NCBI GenBank assembly: GCA_025345505.1
Contig: JANVCC010000021.1
Location: forward strand, 33,925,766 to 33,989,765
DNA length: 64,000 bases
Reading direction: 5' to 3'
Source of the DNA: Todiramphus chloris collaris
Taxonomy: Eukaryota; Chordata; Aves; Coraciiformes; Alcedinidae
Under the pieces are notes generated by a model that saw only the letters and a program-made list of their open reading frames with translations, did no database searches and was not told the DNA's origin. A program made the translations under genes and the position numbers. Position 1 is the stretch's first letter, and each line of letters starts with the position of its first letter. This document shows, piece by piece, positions 22,961-32,944 of the stretch.

Positions 22961-24639
22961 GGATGGGTCATGGAGACCCTTTATCTGCACCATTCCAAAA
23001 CCTAAACAGAGACTTGTCCCAGCCTCAACACTCCAGCCCTCACTGCCTGCAGCCGTGGCCCTGCAACTCCTGTTCCCAACCATCTGAACCTGTCACTGGC
23101 TGCAGCTTAGCAGCTCTGAAGGTACTCTGTTCTGCTGGCCAACATCAGGGGATACCTGACATAATTGCAGCCCTGTGCTCCTGCCCTGGGCACTGCACCC
23201 CCTTCAGACTCTGCCTCCCGTTGCTTTGACCTATAAGGGGCTGGGATTGGCTCAGAGTCTGGCCCAGTATAGACAGAAGGACACCAGTTCTCCTTTCCTG
23301 GGCTCTGGTGCCATCTCACAGCCTCGGCTTCTCTGCAGGCCTCAGGGACATCCTCTTTGCCTGTGCAGAGTTGCTGAGGTGGAGGATGCCCAGCTACCTG
23401 CCTGAAGCCCTACCAGACACACCAGACTGGAGACTGCTTGGTGAGGACCACCCCCAAACCCCAGGGTCTGGCTGGACCAGGGCTGCCCCACATGCCTGGG
23501 GTGGGGAGGGGGAACTATGCATCTCTGCCTCTCCTGCCCTGCTCCAGCCCGGTGCCCACAGCCTGGAGCTGCATCCTCCTGCCCTGCCTTCAAGCACAGA
23601 AGCCCCAAGATCTCTTCTCTGCCCAAAGGCCCCTGGACTCTCCACACCACCAGGGTGCTGGAAGTGACCCTGGCCCATGTGGGCCCTGGCAGTGGGACAG
23701 AGGGGTGGCAGCACCCCTGGACCCCTCTGCCTGCAGCTCTCTGAACCTCAGCCCCACAGGGCTCTGGCTGGAGACAGAAATTGCTGGGAGGAAAGGGGGT
23801 GCTGGAAGGAGGGACTGGTCTAGCCAACTGGGGAGGGTCTGTACAAGTGCCATGCCCTGGTGCTCTTTCACAAAAGGAGCAAGGTGGAAGAACTCCTCTG
23901 GGAGGACCTAATGTACCTGAAGGACACTGGGGCCACCATATGAGAGGCGGCTGTCAGGTTCATTGCTGAGAAACAGCCTCTGGAACACTCTTCTGCCAGC
24001 CTGGCCCTCATCCCTCTGTCTGGCAGAGCCACAGCTGTCCCAAGGAGGACCCACCCCAGAGGTGGTCTCACTGGGAGCCTTGCTCAGTCCCACCGCCCTC
24101 AGGTACTGCCCTTCCCTGGGGTCAGCCCTGCTGGGGGAGAGGTGAGGGGGCTGCTGAGCTGGCAGAGGTGGGGGCCATGATGCTGGGAGCATGCTGGAGA
24201 GCAGGGGGTCTGTCAGCAGTTCTGTGCCTAGGCCTTGCCACATGGCACTGGAGGCACCTGAGCAAGAGGATGCTGCAGGATACCTGCAGCAGTGAGTAGG
24301 GGCAGTGCTGGCCTGGCCAGAACTGGTAGGGCAATGGACAGAGCCTGGGCAGGGGGCTGTTGTGCCTGACCCTCCTCCAGGAGCAGAGGAACATGTCTGG
24401 TTCACCTGGGCTATTGGCGAGCAGCAGCTCCCATCTGCTCTGTTTGTCTCACCTCCTCCTCCTGGCAAGGGAACAGGTGGGGCTGCCACGGCTGGAAGGA
24501 TACTCCAGGAGGTATCTGCAGGCAGTGAGGGTTCATGCCTGCTGTGCTTACTTTCAATCCAGACCTCTATCTCTTTGTAAAAGACCCTGAACTCTAAATC
24601 AGCTCACTGGCAGCTCAGACTATTTTTGACCTGAAACTT
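22961..24639 (+). other. GC-rich region with unassigned exon-like segments
   Basis: The base composition rises well above the flanks. Several plus-strand segments look like exons. 23339-23440 has acceptor TTCTCTGCAG and donor GTGAGG and reads LRDILFACAELLRWRMPSYL. Around 23830-23930 a frame reads GLYKCHALVLFHKRSKVEEL. At 24379-24535 a segment follows CCTGACCCTCCTCCAG and reads ...LPRLEGYSRRYLQAV. The many overlapping long frames are partly a product of GC richness. I cannot name the protein. The three pieces were not shown to join into one frame. Confidence 0.3.
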
Positions 24640-25385
24640 CTAAGAAAGCCAACAGCAAGATGGACCCTGTGGTTGCTGCTGATGGCCTTGCTGCACTTCA
24701 AAGAGGTGAGAGTTTACCTGTAGAAAATAATGTCTGGGTTTTGGGTTTTTTTTGTTTTTTTTTTTTTTTAATAAAGCTGGAACAGCAAGCCCAGTCCCAT
24801 GGTGTCCTTCAAATGGGGACCACGTGGAGTGTAGTGAAGAGATGGTATAACCACTAGCCTCTGACACTGTGTGCAGATCAATACATTTGCACCCGAGGTG
24901 TACTTGCAACCAATCCCCAGCTGCCCTGCTGGACCACAATACCCCCACTCATTCACTAGGCCCATGACTTTGTGCTCGATCTCTCCTGGTGCTCCTCAGG
25001 ACAGGTGGGGTCTCTGTTCATAGAGTCACTGTGCACCAAAGCCAGCTCAGGTCGCAGGCAAGAGCATCCCCTCAGATTCAGGGTCCAAAGCACCATTTGT
25101 AGCATCTAGCCCAGATGGAGATGGGGGGAGTACGTAACAAGGGGTGCTATAGTTTTGTCGAGACCTTTTCTCACTCTCTCTCTCTTTCTTATGTTCTTTG
25201 GGTTTGTTTTTTTTTAATTTTCCCCTTAGAAGCTGTTTCTGCAGAACCGGTCCTTGCCTAGGTGGGGCGAGCACAGAATATACCAGCAAGGGGCACCCAG
25301 AGCTGCCAAAGACCCGCTGAGCCCAGAGTCGAAGCTGGCCAGCCCAGAAGGGCACCAAGATGCCCCCAGATGCAGAGCCATGTTA
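24640..25385. repeat. Duplicated segment R, left copy
   Basis: This segment recurs at about 38940-39640. The two share, in order, an A/T run next to AATAAAGCTGGAACAGCAAGC, GGACCACNNNNAGTGT, ACTTGCAACCAATCCCCAGC, GCACCATTTGTAGCATCTAG, a TTTTGTCGAGACCTTTTCTC pyrimidine stretch, and GGTCCTTGCCTAGGTGGGGC. On the minus strand it ends in a poly(A)-like run (24750-24770), as a retroposed transcript would. In this copy it lies 3' of the deubiquitinase tail; in the other it lies 5' of the first exon, so it marks the spacer of a tandem gene array. Confidence 0.8.
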
Positions 25386-26060
25386 GTTCAGATGTACTGA
25401 ACGCGGCCAGACTGGGATCTGAGCTGTGATAGTTCAGTAACACTGAAGGCGACCGGACTAATACTGCCAAATTGGACATAACTCAGAATCTAGGCCTAGC
25501 AGCTCCCAGCCCCTCTGATGTCTGAGGACCAGCTGGAACGCAAGGGGGCTTATTTTCTGCTAAATTACTTTACCCTTTTCACGCAACAGGAGCATCCATG
25601 TGTGCTGGGGTGGGTATGTGACGGTTTATGGCACTGTTTCATGGTAAGGCTTTTGGGCAGCCGCCTGGGGTTGAGGGTCCCACAGGAGGGGGCACTGCTA
25701 TCCAAAATGGGGATTTATTGCAACTGTTTGCTTTGTCCGTTTTCTCTGTTGGGAGGGGCTGCACCTGACACAAGCCACCCTGCGACCACAGTCACCAACA
25801 GACTGGTTTCCTTGGGGTGGTGTTGCAGTGTCCTCGTGCGTCCATAGCTGAAAGGGGGTGCAGTCTCAGGGAGGTTTAGTGCTTAGTGTGGATCATCTTT
25901 CTAACATTTAACATATAAACCCATTTTCAAGGGAAACATCACTCTTTACCATTTGGGTTCTGGAGTCAAAACGCACAGAGAAGGAAACACCCCAGAAATT
26001 AACACAGCACAAGCCAACACATCCTTTTAGTTTTGGCTTTGGCTTTTCCTCTGGTTGGTT
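25386..26060. other. Unclassified sequence 3' of the USP tail
   Basis: No family text. It would be 3' untranslated or intergenic DNA of the minus-strand gene to the right. Confidence 0.35.
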
Positions 26061-26381
26061 TCAAGGCAGTGCTGGTATCACAGGGCGATTCCAAAAGCTC
26101 TTCCTCAAGGGCCCAGTGGGCAGGCAGGCCAGCCGGCAGAGCTGTCTGAGTCTCTGGAAGGCCCTCCTGAGCTCCTCCTGGCCAGAAGGAGCACAGGAAG
26201 GCGGACCAGGTTGTGCTGCTAGCTGGAGTCCTTTGTGCAGCTTGGTCCCTGCTGGGGGCAAGTTTTGGTGCTTCCTGGATTCCTCGTCCTCTCCCGCACA
26301 GCCAAACTCAGATGCTCTGGTGCATGATGATCCATGGCCACAACCTGCCCCTCTCCACACTGCAGTGCATCAAGTGTTTGT

Positions 26382-27534
26382 CTAAACTGGGTTCGCTGGG
26401 GCAGTGAAACCCTTCTCAAGCTCCTCGTGCTCCTTTGTCTTCCTCACGGAGCGGTGGTCATCTGTGCCCTCCATGAAGTGGCTGTGGATGTCAGAGCCCC
26501 TCTGCAGTGATCTACTGTGCTCCTTCTGCCTTGGTGGCAGGGTTTCCTCCCAAGCAGCCCTGGGTGTCAGAGCCCTCCTGGAGCTGGTGTTGGAATGCCC
26601 TGGAACTGAGTCATCACTTGGGGCTTGATCTTGACATTTAGGATTTGTTATCCTCCTCCCTCTCACTGTGTGGTTGTAGTACATGTCTTCAGGCAACCCG
26701 CTTCTGAGGTCAGAGCCCCTCTGCAGGGATCTGCTCTGCTCCCTCTGCCTTGGTGGGAGGGCTTTCCTCCCAAGCAGCCCTGGGTGTCAGAGCCCACCTG
26801 GAGTTCATATTGTAGGGCTCTAAAGCCACAGCACCACCTGGGGCTCGTTCTTGACATCGAGGCCATGCAATCCTCCTCCCTCTCACTGAGTGGTTGTAGT
26901 CTGCTTCTTCAGCTAACCAGCTGGTGAGGTTAGAGACCCTCTGCAGAGATCTGCTACACTCCCTCTGCCTCAGCAGGGTTAGCTCACATGCAGCCCTGGG
27001 TGCCAGAGACCACCTGGAGCTCATATTGTAGGGCCCTGAAGCCACAGCACCACTTGGGGCTCGTTCTTGATATCAAGGCCATGTAGTCCTCCTCCCTCTC
27101 ACTGAGTGGTTGTAGTCTGTGTCTTGCAACAACCATCTGCAGAGGTCACAGCCTCTCTGTGGGGATCTGCTCCGCTCTCTCTGCCTTGGCAGTGTTTGCT
27201 CCCAAGCAGCTCTGGGTGTGGGAACCCATGTAGGGTTGGCATTGGAGGGCCATGGAACTGCATCTCCCCTGACAACGCATTTGTGATCTGCAGGACCAGT
27301 TCTCCTCTTCCTGCCAGCTGACTGGTCACAGGCAGTGGTGTCCACGGCACAGTAGCAGAGGTTGTTGCCCCAGGCTGGTGATCTGCTCCAGGCCCTTTAC
27401 CTGGTTCTGCTCCTCTGGCAGCAGGGAGAAGGTGCTGCCTGCTTTCTGCCAGCCGCCCCCTGACTGAGGACGGAAGGGGCAGGTGCTGGTGCCGCTGAGG
27501 AAGAAGCCCTTTCTCCAACATTCCCATCAGAACA
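26382..27534 (-). pseudogene. USP36/42-like tail exon with repeats
   Basis: Minus strand. An acceptor (CTCTTTTTCTCCAG) at about 27535 starts a long exon reading CSDGNVGERASSSAAPAP. It meets a TAA in the same frame at 27397-27399. Past the stop the frame continues into tandem units with RQRERSRSPQRG and DYNHSVRGRR. USP36 and USP42 have long, basic, low-complexity tails that guide nucleolar and chromatin placement, so an Arg/Ser-rich tail fits. One unit carries a frame change near 26750-26800. The last open part ends EKGFTAPANPV at 26382. The stop may be the natural end in some copies; otherwise the tail is broken. Confidence 0.55.
26436..27345 (-). repeat. ~219-bp tandem repeat in the USP tail
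   Basis: The plus-strand phrase CTCACTGAGTGGTTGTAGT recurs in variants at 26441, 26661, 26881 and 27097, a spacing of 220, 220 and 216 bases. Each unit encodes on the minus strand about 73 residues with the order PRAAWE, RQRExSRSLQRG, DYNHSVRGRR and a Cys-Gln block. Unit lengths that are not always multiples of three move the frame between units. Confidence 0.85.
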
Positions 27535-27734
27535 CCTGGAGAAAAAGAGAGTCATCTCTGTGTAGGGCAGTTCTTGCAGCCTCCTCTGGGGTGCAGTCAT
27601 TTTCTTGGAGTGGTTTCAACAACTGAGAGAAGATGTAACTGAGACCACAAATGGGAAATTAAGCTGAGGACTTCCCACCAGGTCCGCCCCTGGTGGAGCA
27701 AGTCCTGGTCTTTCTATTCCCTGCGGCCTCCATT

Positions 27735-28050
27735 TCATAGAATCCTAGAGTGGCTTGAGTTGGAAGGGAGCTTAAAGATCACCTAGTTTCCATGTCTGCT
27801 GCCATGGGAAAGGACACCTGCCACTGAATCCGGTTGCTCAAAGCCTCATCCAACCTGGCCTGAACACTTCCAGGGAGGGGGCATCCATGGCCTCTCTGAG
27901 CAAGGCTCTTCCCAACCTCACTGTACAGAATTTCTCCCTAATATCAAAATCTACCCTCTCTCAGCTTTCCAGCTGATACCCCTCGTCCTCTCGCTGCAGT
28001 CCCTGATGACAAGCCCCTCCCATCCGTCCTGTGGGCAATTTTAAGTGCTC
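27735..28050 (-). mobile_element. CR1 LINE 3' end inside a USP intron
   Basis: TTTCATAGAATCCTAGAGTGG then GTTGGAAGGGAGCTTAAAGA and GGTTGCTCAAAGCCTCATCC identify a reverse-oriented CR1 3' end. It lies between the last catalytic exon (ending 28287) and the tail exon (starting 27534). Confidence 0.85.
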
Positions 28051-28286
28051 TTCTGTCTGTTCACCAGCGTCAGAGAGCACACCAGCAGCAGTTCAGAGCA
28101 GGCCCACAGCCTAAAGCCCAGCAAGGGGAGAGAGGCGCTGATGTGGGGTAGTTCAGGTTTGACAGCACTGGAGGATGCAGGGAGTGATTGCCTCTTCTGA
28201 CAGAAAGAGAAACACTCAAGGGAGTGAGAAGGAAAACAGCTAAACCAAGAAACTGAAATATGCTCAGAACACACTGTGTCATTACC

Positions 28287-28386
28287 TGACCTGGAAGAGC
28301 AAGTAGGCTTGCTGCTGGAGAACAGAGTTCACGCTACAAAGATGCACAGACTCATCATCCATCCTGTACCAAAGCCCATTGCTGGC
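28287..28386 (-). pseudogene. USP36/42-like exon 9 (C-terminal catalytic)
   Basis: Acceptor CTTTTGTTTTACAG, then ASNGLWYRMDDESVHLCSVN and SVLQQQAYLLFQV, then donor AG|GTAATG. This matches the end of the USP catalytic fold, where WYxMxDxxV supplies the third catalytic position (Asp/Asn) and QQAYxLF is the last strand. Splice sites and frame are intact in this exon. Confidence 0.85.
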
Positions 28387-28604
28387 CTGTAAAACAAAAG
28401 GCAGTGACCTATGGAGATGAACAACATGGTTTCTCCACAAAAGCACAGGCTGATAACTACAGGACCCAGAGCTTGCCAAAGCAAATCCAACTCAGCCCTA
28501 AGGAGACCTTCTCCCCGAAACCCTTGTTACCCTTCCGGTAACACTGCCATGATAGTTTGTCTTCCCCAGCACCCACTTTTCTGCCTTAGGAAGCTGCTCT
28601 TTAC

Positions 28605-28745
28605 CTTTGTGCAGCAGTAGTAATGTCCTCTGCCACAGCTCCTACCACTGTGCACTAGGACAGCGTATAAGCAGTACAGGAGCGGTTCTCCAGATGTCCA
28701 AGACATATATGGGTGGAGATCCAAGTACTCAGTATACTCCACGAC
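28605..28745 (-). pseudogene. USP36/42-like exon 8 (catalytic His), left copy
   Basis: 141 bp, in phase, between acceptor TCTCTCCGTAG and donor GTAAAG. It reads EYLDLHPYMSWTSGEPLLYC, LYAVLVHSGRSC and GRGHYYCCTK. PYMS, LYAVLVHSG and GHYY are signature blocks of USP17/USP36/USP42 enzymes; the His of GHYY is the catalytic base that activates the Cys to cut ubiquitin from its target. Confidence 0.88.
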
Positions 28746-29074
28746 CTACGGAGAGATCAAGAGGGCTCAGAAATGATCCTGAAATACTACCTGAAGAAGC
28801 CTTTCAAGGGCTTCCAAGGTCACAGGCATATAAATGCAACTTTGGAGCTCTGGAGCCCTGGGAGCCCTTGTTTCTTCCTAAAGCAACGTGCCATCATTTG
28901 AGTGGAAGGAAGTAGCTCTGTCTGAGCAGAGGACATGCTTGTGTTCCCACAGGAACCCTCCTCTCCCCAGAAGGGAACATGAAAATGCCAACATGAACAG
29001 CTTCTGGAAGAGCACACGGCTTTGGGACATCTCCTGCTTCAGGAAGAGACGTTGCCCTCCAATTGTATACACAC

Positions 29075-29186
29075 CTTGGTGATCTTCCTGCCCGTGAAAA
29101 GGTCAAACCTCTTCAGACAGAGTGTTAGAACTCTGGGTGCCTGTTGGACTGTAACCTTCTTCAAGGCAGCAGCCATCTTGTCACAC
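29075..29186 (-). pseudogene. USP36/42-like exon 7, left copy, acceptor lost
   Basis: 112 bp reading CDKMAAALKKVTVQQAPRVL then TLCLKRFDLFTGRKITK, ending at donor GTGTGT. It corresponds to the LxLKRF block of USPs. The paired right copy has acceptor TTTCAAG before GTGTGACAAG; here the sequence is TTTCATG, so the AG is gone and normal splicing into this exon is not expected. About 150 bp upstream in the gene direction (29335) host homology ends at the LTR boundary. Confidence 0.85.
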
Positions 29187-29343
29187 CATGAAAGCAAACA
29201 CAGAGACAAGTGCTGACATGACCAAGAAGGCCACACAGGCTTTCACGTCTCACTCATCTTTATGCTCTTTGAAGAAGATTCAGTTGCAAAAGGGCATAGC
29301 GAAACACCCAGCTGTGTCTCAATAATGTGCATCTATTTTGGCC

Positions 29344-30031
29344 TGCTGGGGACTTGGCCCTCCAGGACATCATTCCTGCTCCCACTGGATACAGGCCTGG
29401 CTGAGGCCTGAGTTGTAAATGTCATCATAAATTGTAGTTTAGTAGCCTTGTAATTGCAGCTTGTTTTACATAGCCGTAAACTGTGTCTTGTCTTACATAG
29501 TTGTGAGTTGTGTTTTGTCTCACATAGTCCTGAAAGTTATCAAGGTTCTCATAAATCCTGTAGCCTGTCTTGTGTAGTTTTGGTCTGTGTAGATAAGGGA
29601 ACTTACTCCCAGACAGGAAGAAATATAGGAGAGCCTCTCTGCAGATAAGCCAGATCACACCAACCCTCTGATTCCTGACTCATCATTTTGAGACAAAAGG
29701 TGAAAAGTACACTGCGAGGAAGACCGGGGGCCTTCCTCCTGAAGACCCCGGCCCACGACCACCAGACACCAGTGCGCAAGTGCTAAAGGGAGGAGACCTA
29801 TGATAATGAGTCCCTGGACCTGATTATAATAATCCAACCCCACATAATGAATATGCAGTTAACGCTGTTGGATATTCATGATTTAGTGTGATAAATGCCT
29901 GCTTGCTTGACATCTCGGTGTGCGTGTTGATGGAGTGCAGACTCCCCGCGCACCCAGCGCTGCTTGCTCATTCCCCATCACTAATAAATTTTTATTTTTC
30001 TATGTAAAGACTATTTGGTCTCATTTATAAC
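29344..30031 (+). repeat. LTR-like sequence, left copy
   Basis: About 690 bp, closely similar to 40185-40868 from CTGGGGACTTGGCCCTCCAG onward. Near its right end it has TAGTGTGATAAATGCCTG (TATA-like, about 29884-29901) and CACTAATAAATTTTTATT (polyadenylation signal, about 29980-29997), then ends near TTTATAACA where the open gag frame is already running. This promoter-then-polyA order fits U3-R-U5. I cannot recognise a primer site after it. Confidence 0.72.
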
Positions 30032-31583
30032 AGTCCTACAGCCCGTTCAGCGGCAATACACCTGGCCCCGGGATTATGTTCCCCCCAAATACCCGACGCC
30101 TGCAGAGCAGCTCGCGGAAACGCTTAAGCAGAGCGATGGCTCGGAGCGCCCCTCGCTCCTTAGCCCAGCGGCTCCGGTCTCCTCCGTGCCGCTCCCTTCG
30201 GCAAATAGAACAGTGCCGGTCGTTCCCACGGCCTCTACAGTTGTCCGACCCGGTTTAACGGGGACCTGGAGCTCCATGGCAGCACTCATGTTTTGCGCAC
30301 GCGCGCACGCTCCGTTCGCGGCACCCTCGAGTTTTTCACAGGCGCCCGCGGCGCCCGGCAGCTCCGCGCATGCGCCCCTCGCTGGGTGTTTTAATGCGCA
30401 GGCGCAGCCGCCCATAAAGGATCTGTTAACGCGGCAGCTGGCAGTGCTGGAAGAACATCTGCCGAGGAGATCTCAGCAGCTGGCGGCATTGCCCGCGGCG
30501 TTCCTGCGGGCGGCCGCTGAGAGAGCCGTACCGGGCCGACCCGGGCCGGAAGTGCCGGCTCCGGTAATTCCGAACGCGGAAGTAGCGACGGCTCCCGCGG
30601 CAGAACCGGCAGCGGCGGAACAAACGGCGGCCCCGGCAGAGGCGGAGGTGGCAGCTCCGACGCCGCCGGCCGAGCTGACGGCCCCGACTCCAGCTGCAGA
30701 GGCGGCTCCGTCACAAGATCTGCCTGCACCGCCCCAAACTGCGGCGCCAGAGCCGTCTGCCTTGCTGCCCCCTGCGCAACCGACTGCGGCCCCCACCGCC
30801 GTACCGCCCTCTAGCCCGGCACCCGTGCCCTGCCCGCCTCCATTGTTCGTGCTGGGGTCCGCCGGGAAACCCCTGCCTGACGATTCAGGCAGTGACACAG
30901 AGGGCACGCCTGCCTCAGGGTGGAAGGCTGCGGTAACCGGACAGCGGAAGAAGCGGTTGCTGCAGGGCCATCCTTGGACACTCCTAGACTGTACTGTAAC
31001 TGTCCATCCAAGAAACAGCAGGCGTTTCTGGGAGTCAGTTAAATTGCGGGCTCTGGAGGAGGGCAACTGGAATCTATTAGACAAACTGGGACTGCCGGAC
31101 AGGTCAGGGGAATTTATGCAGGATCAGGAGACTGCTGTAACACCTCAAAAGGGTGTGCCACCAACTCAAGGTGATAGTAACACCGCGCAAGGGGATGTCC
31201 AAGCCTATCCTGTGTTTAAGGCTGTCCCAAATACAGGTCAACATGATAGACATGATGTTATTTCTTGGAAGGTTGTACAAGATTTACAATCCAAAGTGGT
31301 ACAGTATGGGCTTAGTTCTCCTGAACTCATGCAACTTCTTAGAGTGCTGAATGCTGATCTGCTTGTTCCATTTGATATTAAGCACTTAGCTCAAATCATA
31401 CTTCAACCTGTACAATTTGCAGTTTTTGAGACTACCTGGAGAAAGATGTCTGAGAAGGCTGCACTACAGAATAAGCAGTTGCCTTCCACTGACATTAGAC
31501 ATGACGTTGAAGTAGATGCCTTATGGGACTTGATAACTACTCTAATCCTGATTTCCAGGCCACTTGGCCCCCTCAAATCCTAG
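30015..31583 (+). pseudogene. gag: Betaretrovirus-like gag, N-terminal part
   Basis: Structural polyprotein of an endogenous retrovirus. The 522-codon frame is open from inside the LTR edge, with no ATG at its beginning, so the true start and the membrane-binding matrix end seem missing. Residues 50-290 are Pro/Ala-rich, as in the variable region between matrix and capsid, and the DNA is strikingly rich in CpG. From about residue 385 it becomes capsid-like (VISWKVVQDLQSKVVQYGLS, LVPFDIKHLAQIIL). The frame is lost around 31530-31583; capsid text goes on in another frame. Confidence 0.8.
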
Positions 31584-32245
31584 AGCAAGCTCAAAAGGTC
31601 GGCATGGCAGCTCTATTTAAGACCATGGACATGGCTACTCCTCAAACACGGTATATGAAAATACACCAGGGGCAGACAGAGCCATTTTTACTCTTTGTAG
31701 AAAAGGTTGCTGCTGCCCTTGAGAAGCAGGTTGAAGATAACTCATTAAGGCAGATGATGTGCATACAATTAGCAAGAGACAATGTTAACGATGAGTGTAG
31801 AAAAATCATCGATGCTCTACCAGGGAAGCCTACACTCACAGATATGGTTGAAGCCTGTGCTAAGGTGGGGTCTGCGAGCCATAAAAGGTCTGCTTTGGCT
31901 GCGTTTCTGCCATCTGTTCACGCATCTTCTGATCATGAACTGAAGCAGTCCAAAGCCGGGAGCAAACGGAAAAGGGCTAAACCAAGGCAAAAGGAAAACG
32001 CAGGGACCCCCCAGTGCAAGAGGTGTGGTAGGCCAAGTCATCGTATAGAATACTGCAGACCTCTGTGTCATGCCGACGGTTGGCCTCTGCCGGGAAACTC
32101 ACACCGGGGTGCAAAAAGGGGGAATTGCTCTCCGATGCTGGTGATCCCCCAGGGAATGGCACAGACACAGGCCTACCCAGCCACCTTAGAGACAGCAGCC
32201 CAGGATCTGCTGGGGCCGACGTCTACACCACAACAGTCTTCCTAG
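31523..32245 (+). pseudogene. gag: Betaretrovirus-like gag, capsid end and nucleocapsid
   Basis: Continuation of capsid in a different frame. QGQTEPFLLFVEKV is the major homology region shared by retroviral capsids. CKRCGRPSHRIEYC is a CCHC zinc knuckle (C-x2-C-x4-H-x4-C) of the nucleocapsid, which binds genomic RNA; a basic stretch (KRKRAKPRQK) precedes it. The stop at 32243-32245 lies inside the overlap with the protease frame, as in viruses that reach pro by -1 frameshifting. The frame break before it makes gag defective. Confidence 0.85.
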
Positions 32246-32895
32246 AATCTAGTCGTATTTATAAGGTTCCTTTGGATGCATATGGACCCCTAGGTCAGGG
32301 ACTCAGTGCAATGCTCGTGGGAAAACCTAATGTTACCCACCGAGGGATCTTTGTACACCCAGAAGCTATTGATGATGACTTTACAGGCCAGATTCATGCT
32401 ATGGTTTCCACGCCCAATCCCCCTGTTACTATCCCTGAAAAGACTTGCATTGCTCAATTAATTCCTTTTAAGTCATGTATCCGCAGGACAGAACAACAAG
32501 TTTGTGACGATAGCGGCAGTGGACCTACGGGACTTCCTCAGATCTTCTGGACTGCAGACATCTCTAGCCAAAGGCCGCAGATGACATGTACCCTAGTCCT
32601 GCCAAATGCTTGTCCGCCCCAGACTCAGCTTCAAGGTTTGATCGATACGGGTGCTGATGTAACGATTATCTCCTTCTCTGCGTGGCCTCCTTCATGGCCT
32701 TTAGCCACCGTGGGATCGGCCATCTCAGGGTTAGAAGGAACCGCACAGAGCTATTTAAGCGAATGACCTGTAATGGTAAAAGACCCAGAGGGACATACAG
32801 CTACAATTCGGCCTTACATTACTAGTGCTCCAATCAACCTCTGGGGGCAGGACGTGCTGGCAGCTTGGGGGGTACGAATTGGGACAAATTTTTGA
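32065..32895 (+). pseudogene. pro: dUTPase-protease (pro)
   Basis: The frame is -1 relative to gag. A trimeric dUTPase domain comes first (GADVYTTTVF; HRGIFVHPEAIDDDFTGQIH; IPEKTCIAQLIPF), a betaretrovirus trait: it hydrolyses dUTP to keep uracil out of viral DNA. The aspartic protease follows, with the active-site loop LIDTGADVTII. A TGA interrupts the frame at 32764-32766; after it the protease C-terminal block (APINLWGQDVLAAWG) continues in the same frame to the stop at 32893-32895. The interrupted frame would give no complete protease. Confidence 0.88.
32886..32892 (+). promoter_or_regulatory. Candidate -1 frameshift site, pro-pol
   Basis: A AAT TTT in the protease frame immediately precedes the pro stop TGA (32893-32895). 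It has the X XXY YYZ form that lets retroviral ribosomes slip back one base to enter pol. Position right at the end of pro and the open -1 frame after it support the call. A downstream pseudoknot was not worked out. Confidence 0.65.
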
Positions 32896-32944
32896 TAGGG
32901 GTCACTGTGAGTAAGGGCCCACAGTTTCCTACGCTGCCTTTGCA

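Larger units (their letters stand above)
28502..29335 (-). repeat. Direct repeat containing USP exons 7-8, left copy
   Basis: It starts GGAGACCTTCTCCCCGAAAC and ends AATAATGTGCATCTA. The same segment recurs in the same orientation at 36058-36854, where about 37 bases are missing near the exon 8 acceptor. The two flank the provirus like oversized direct repeats. Confidence 0.92.

Noticed and set aside
30074..31084. Long minus-strand frames across gag
   Set aside because: Shadow frames of the GC-rich gag coding sequence; the plus frame has capsid and zinc-knuckle motifs.
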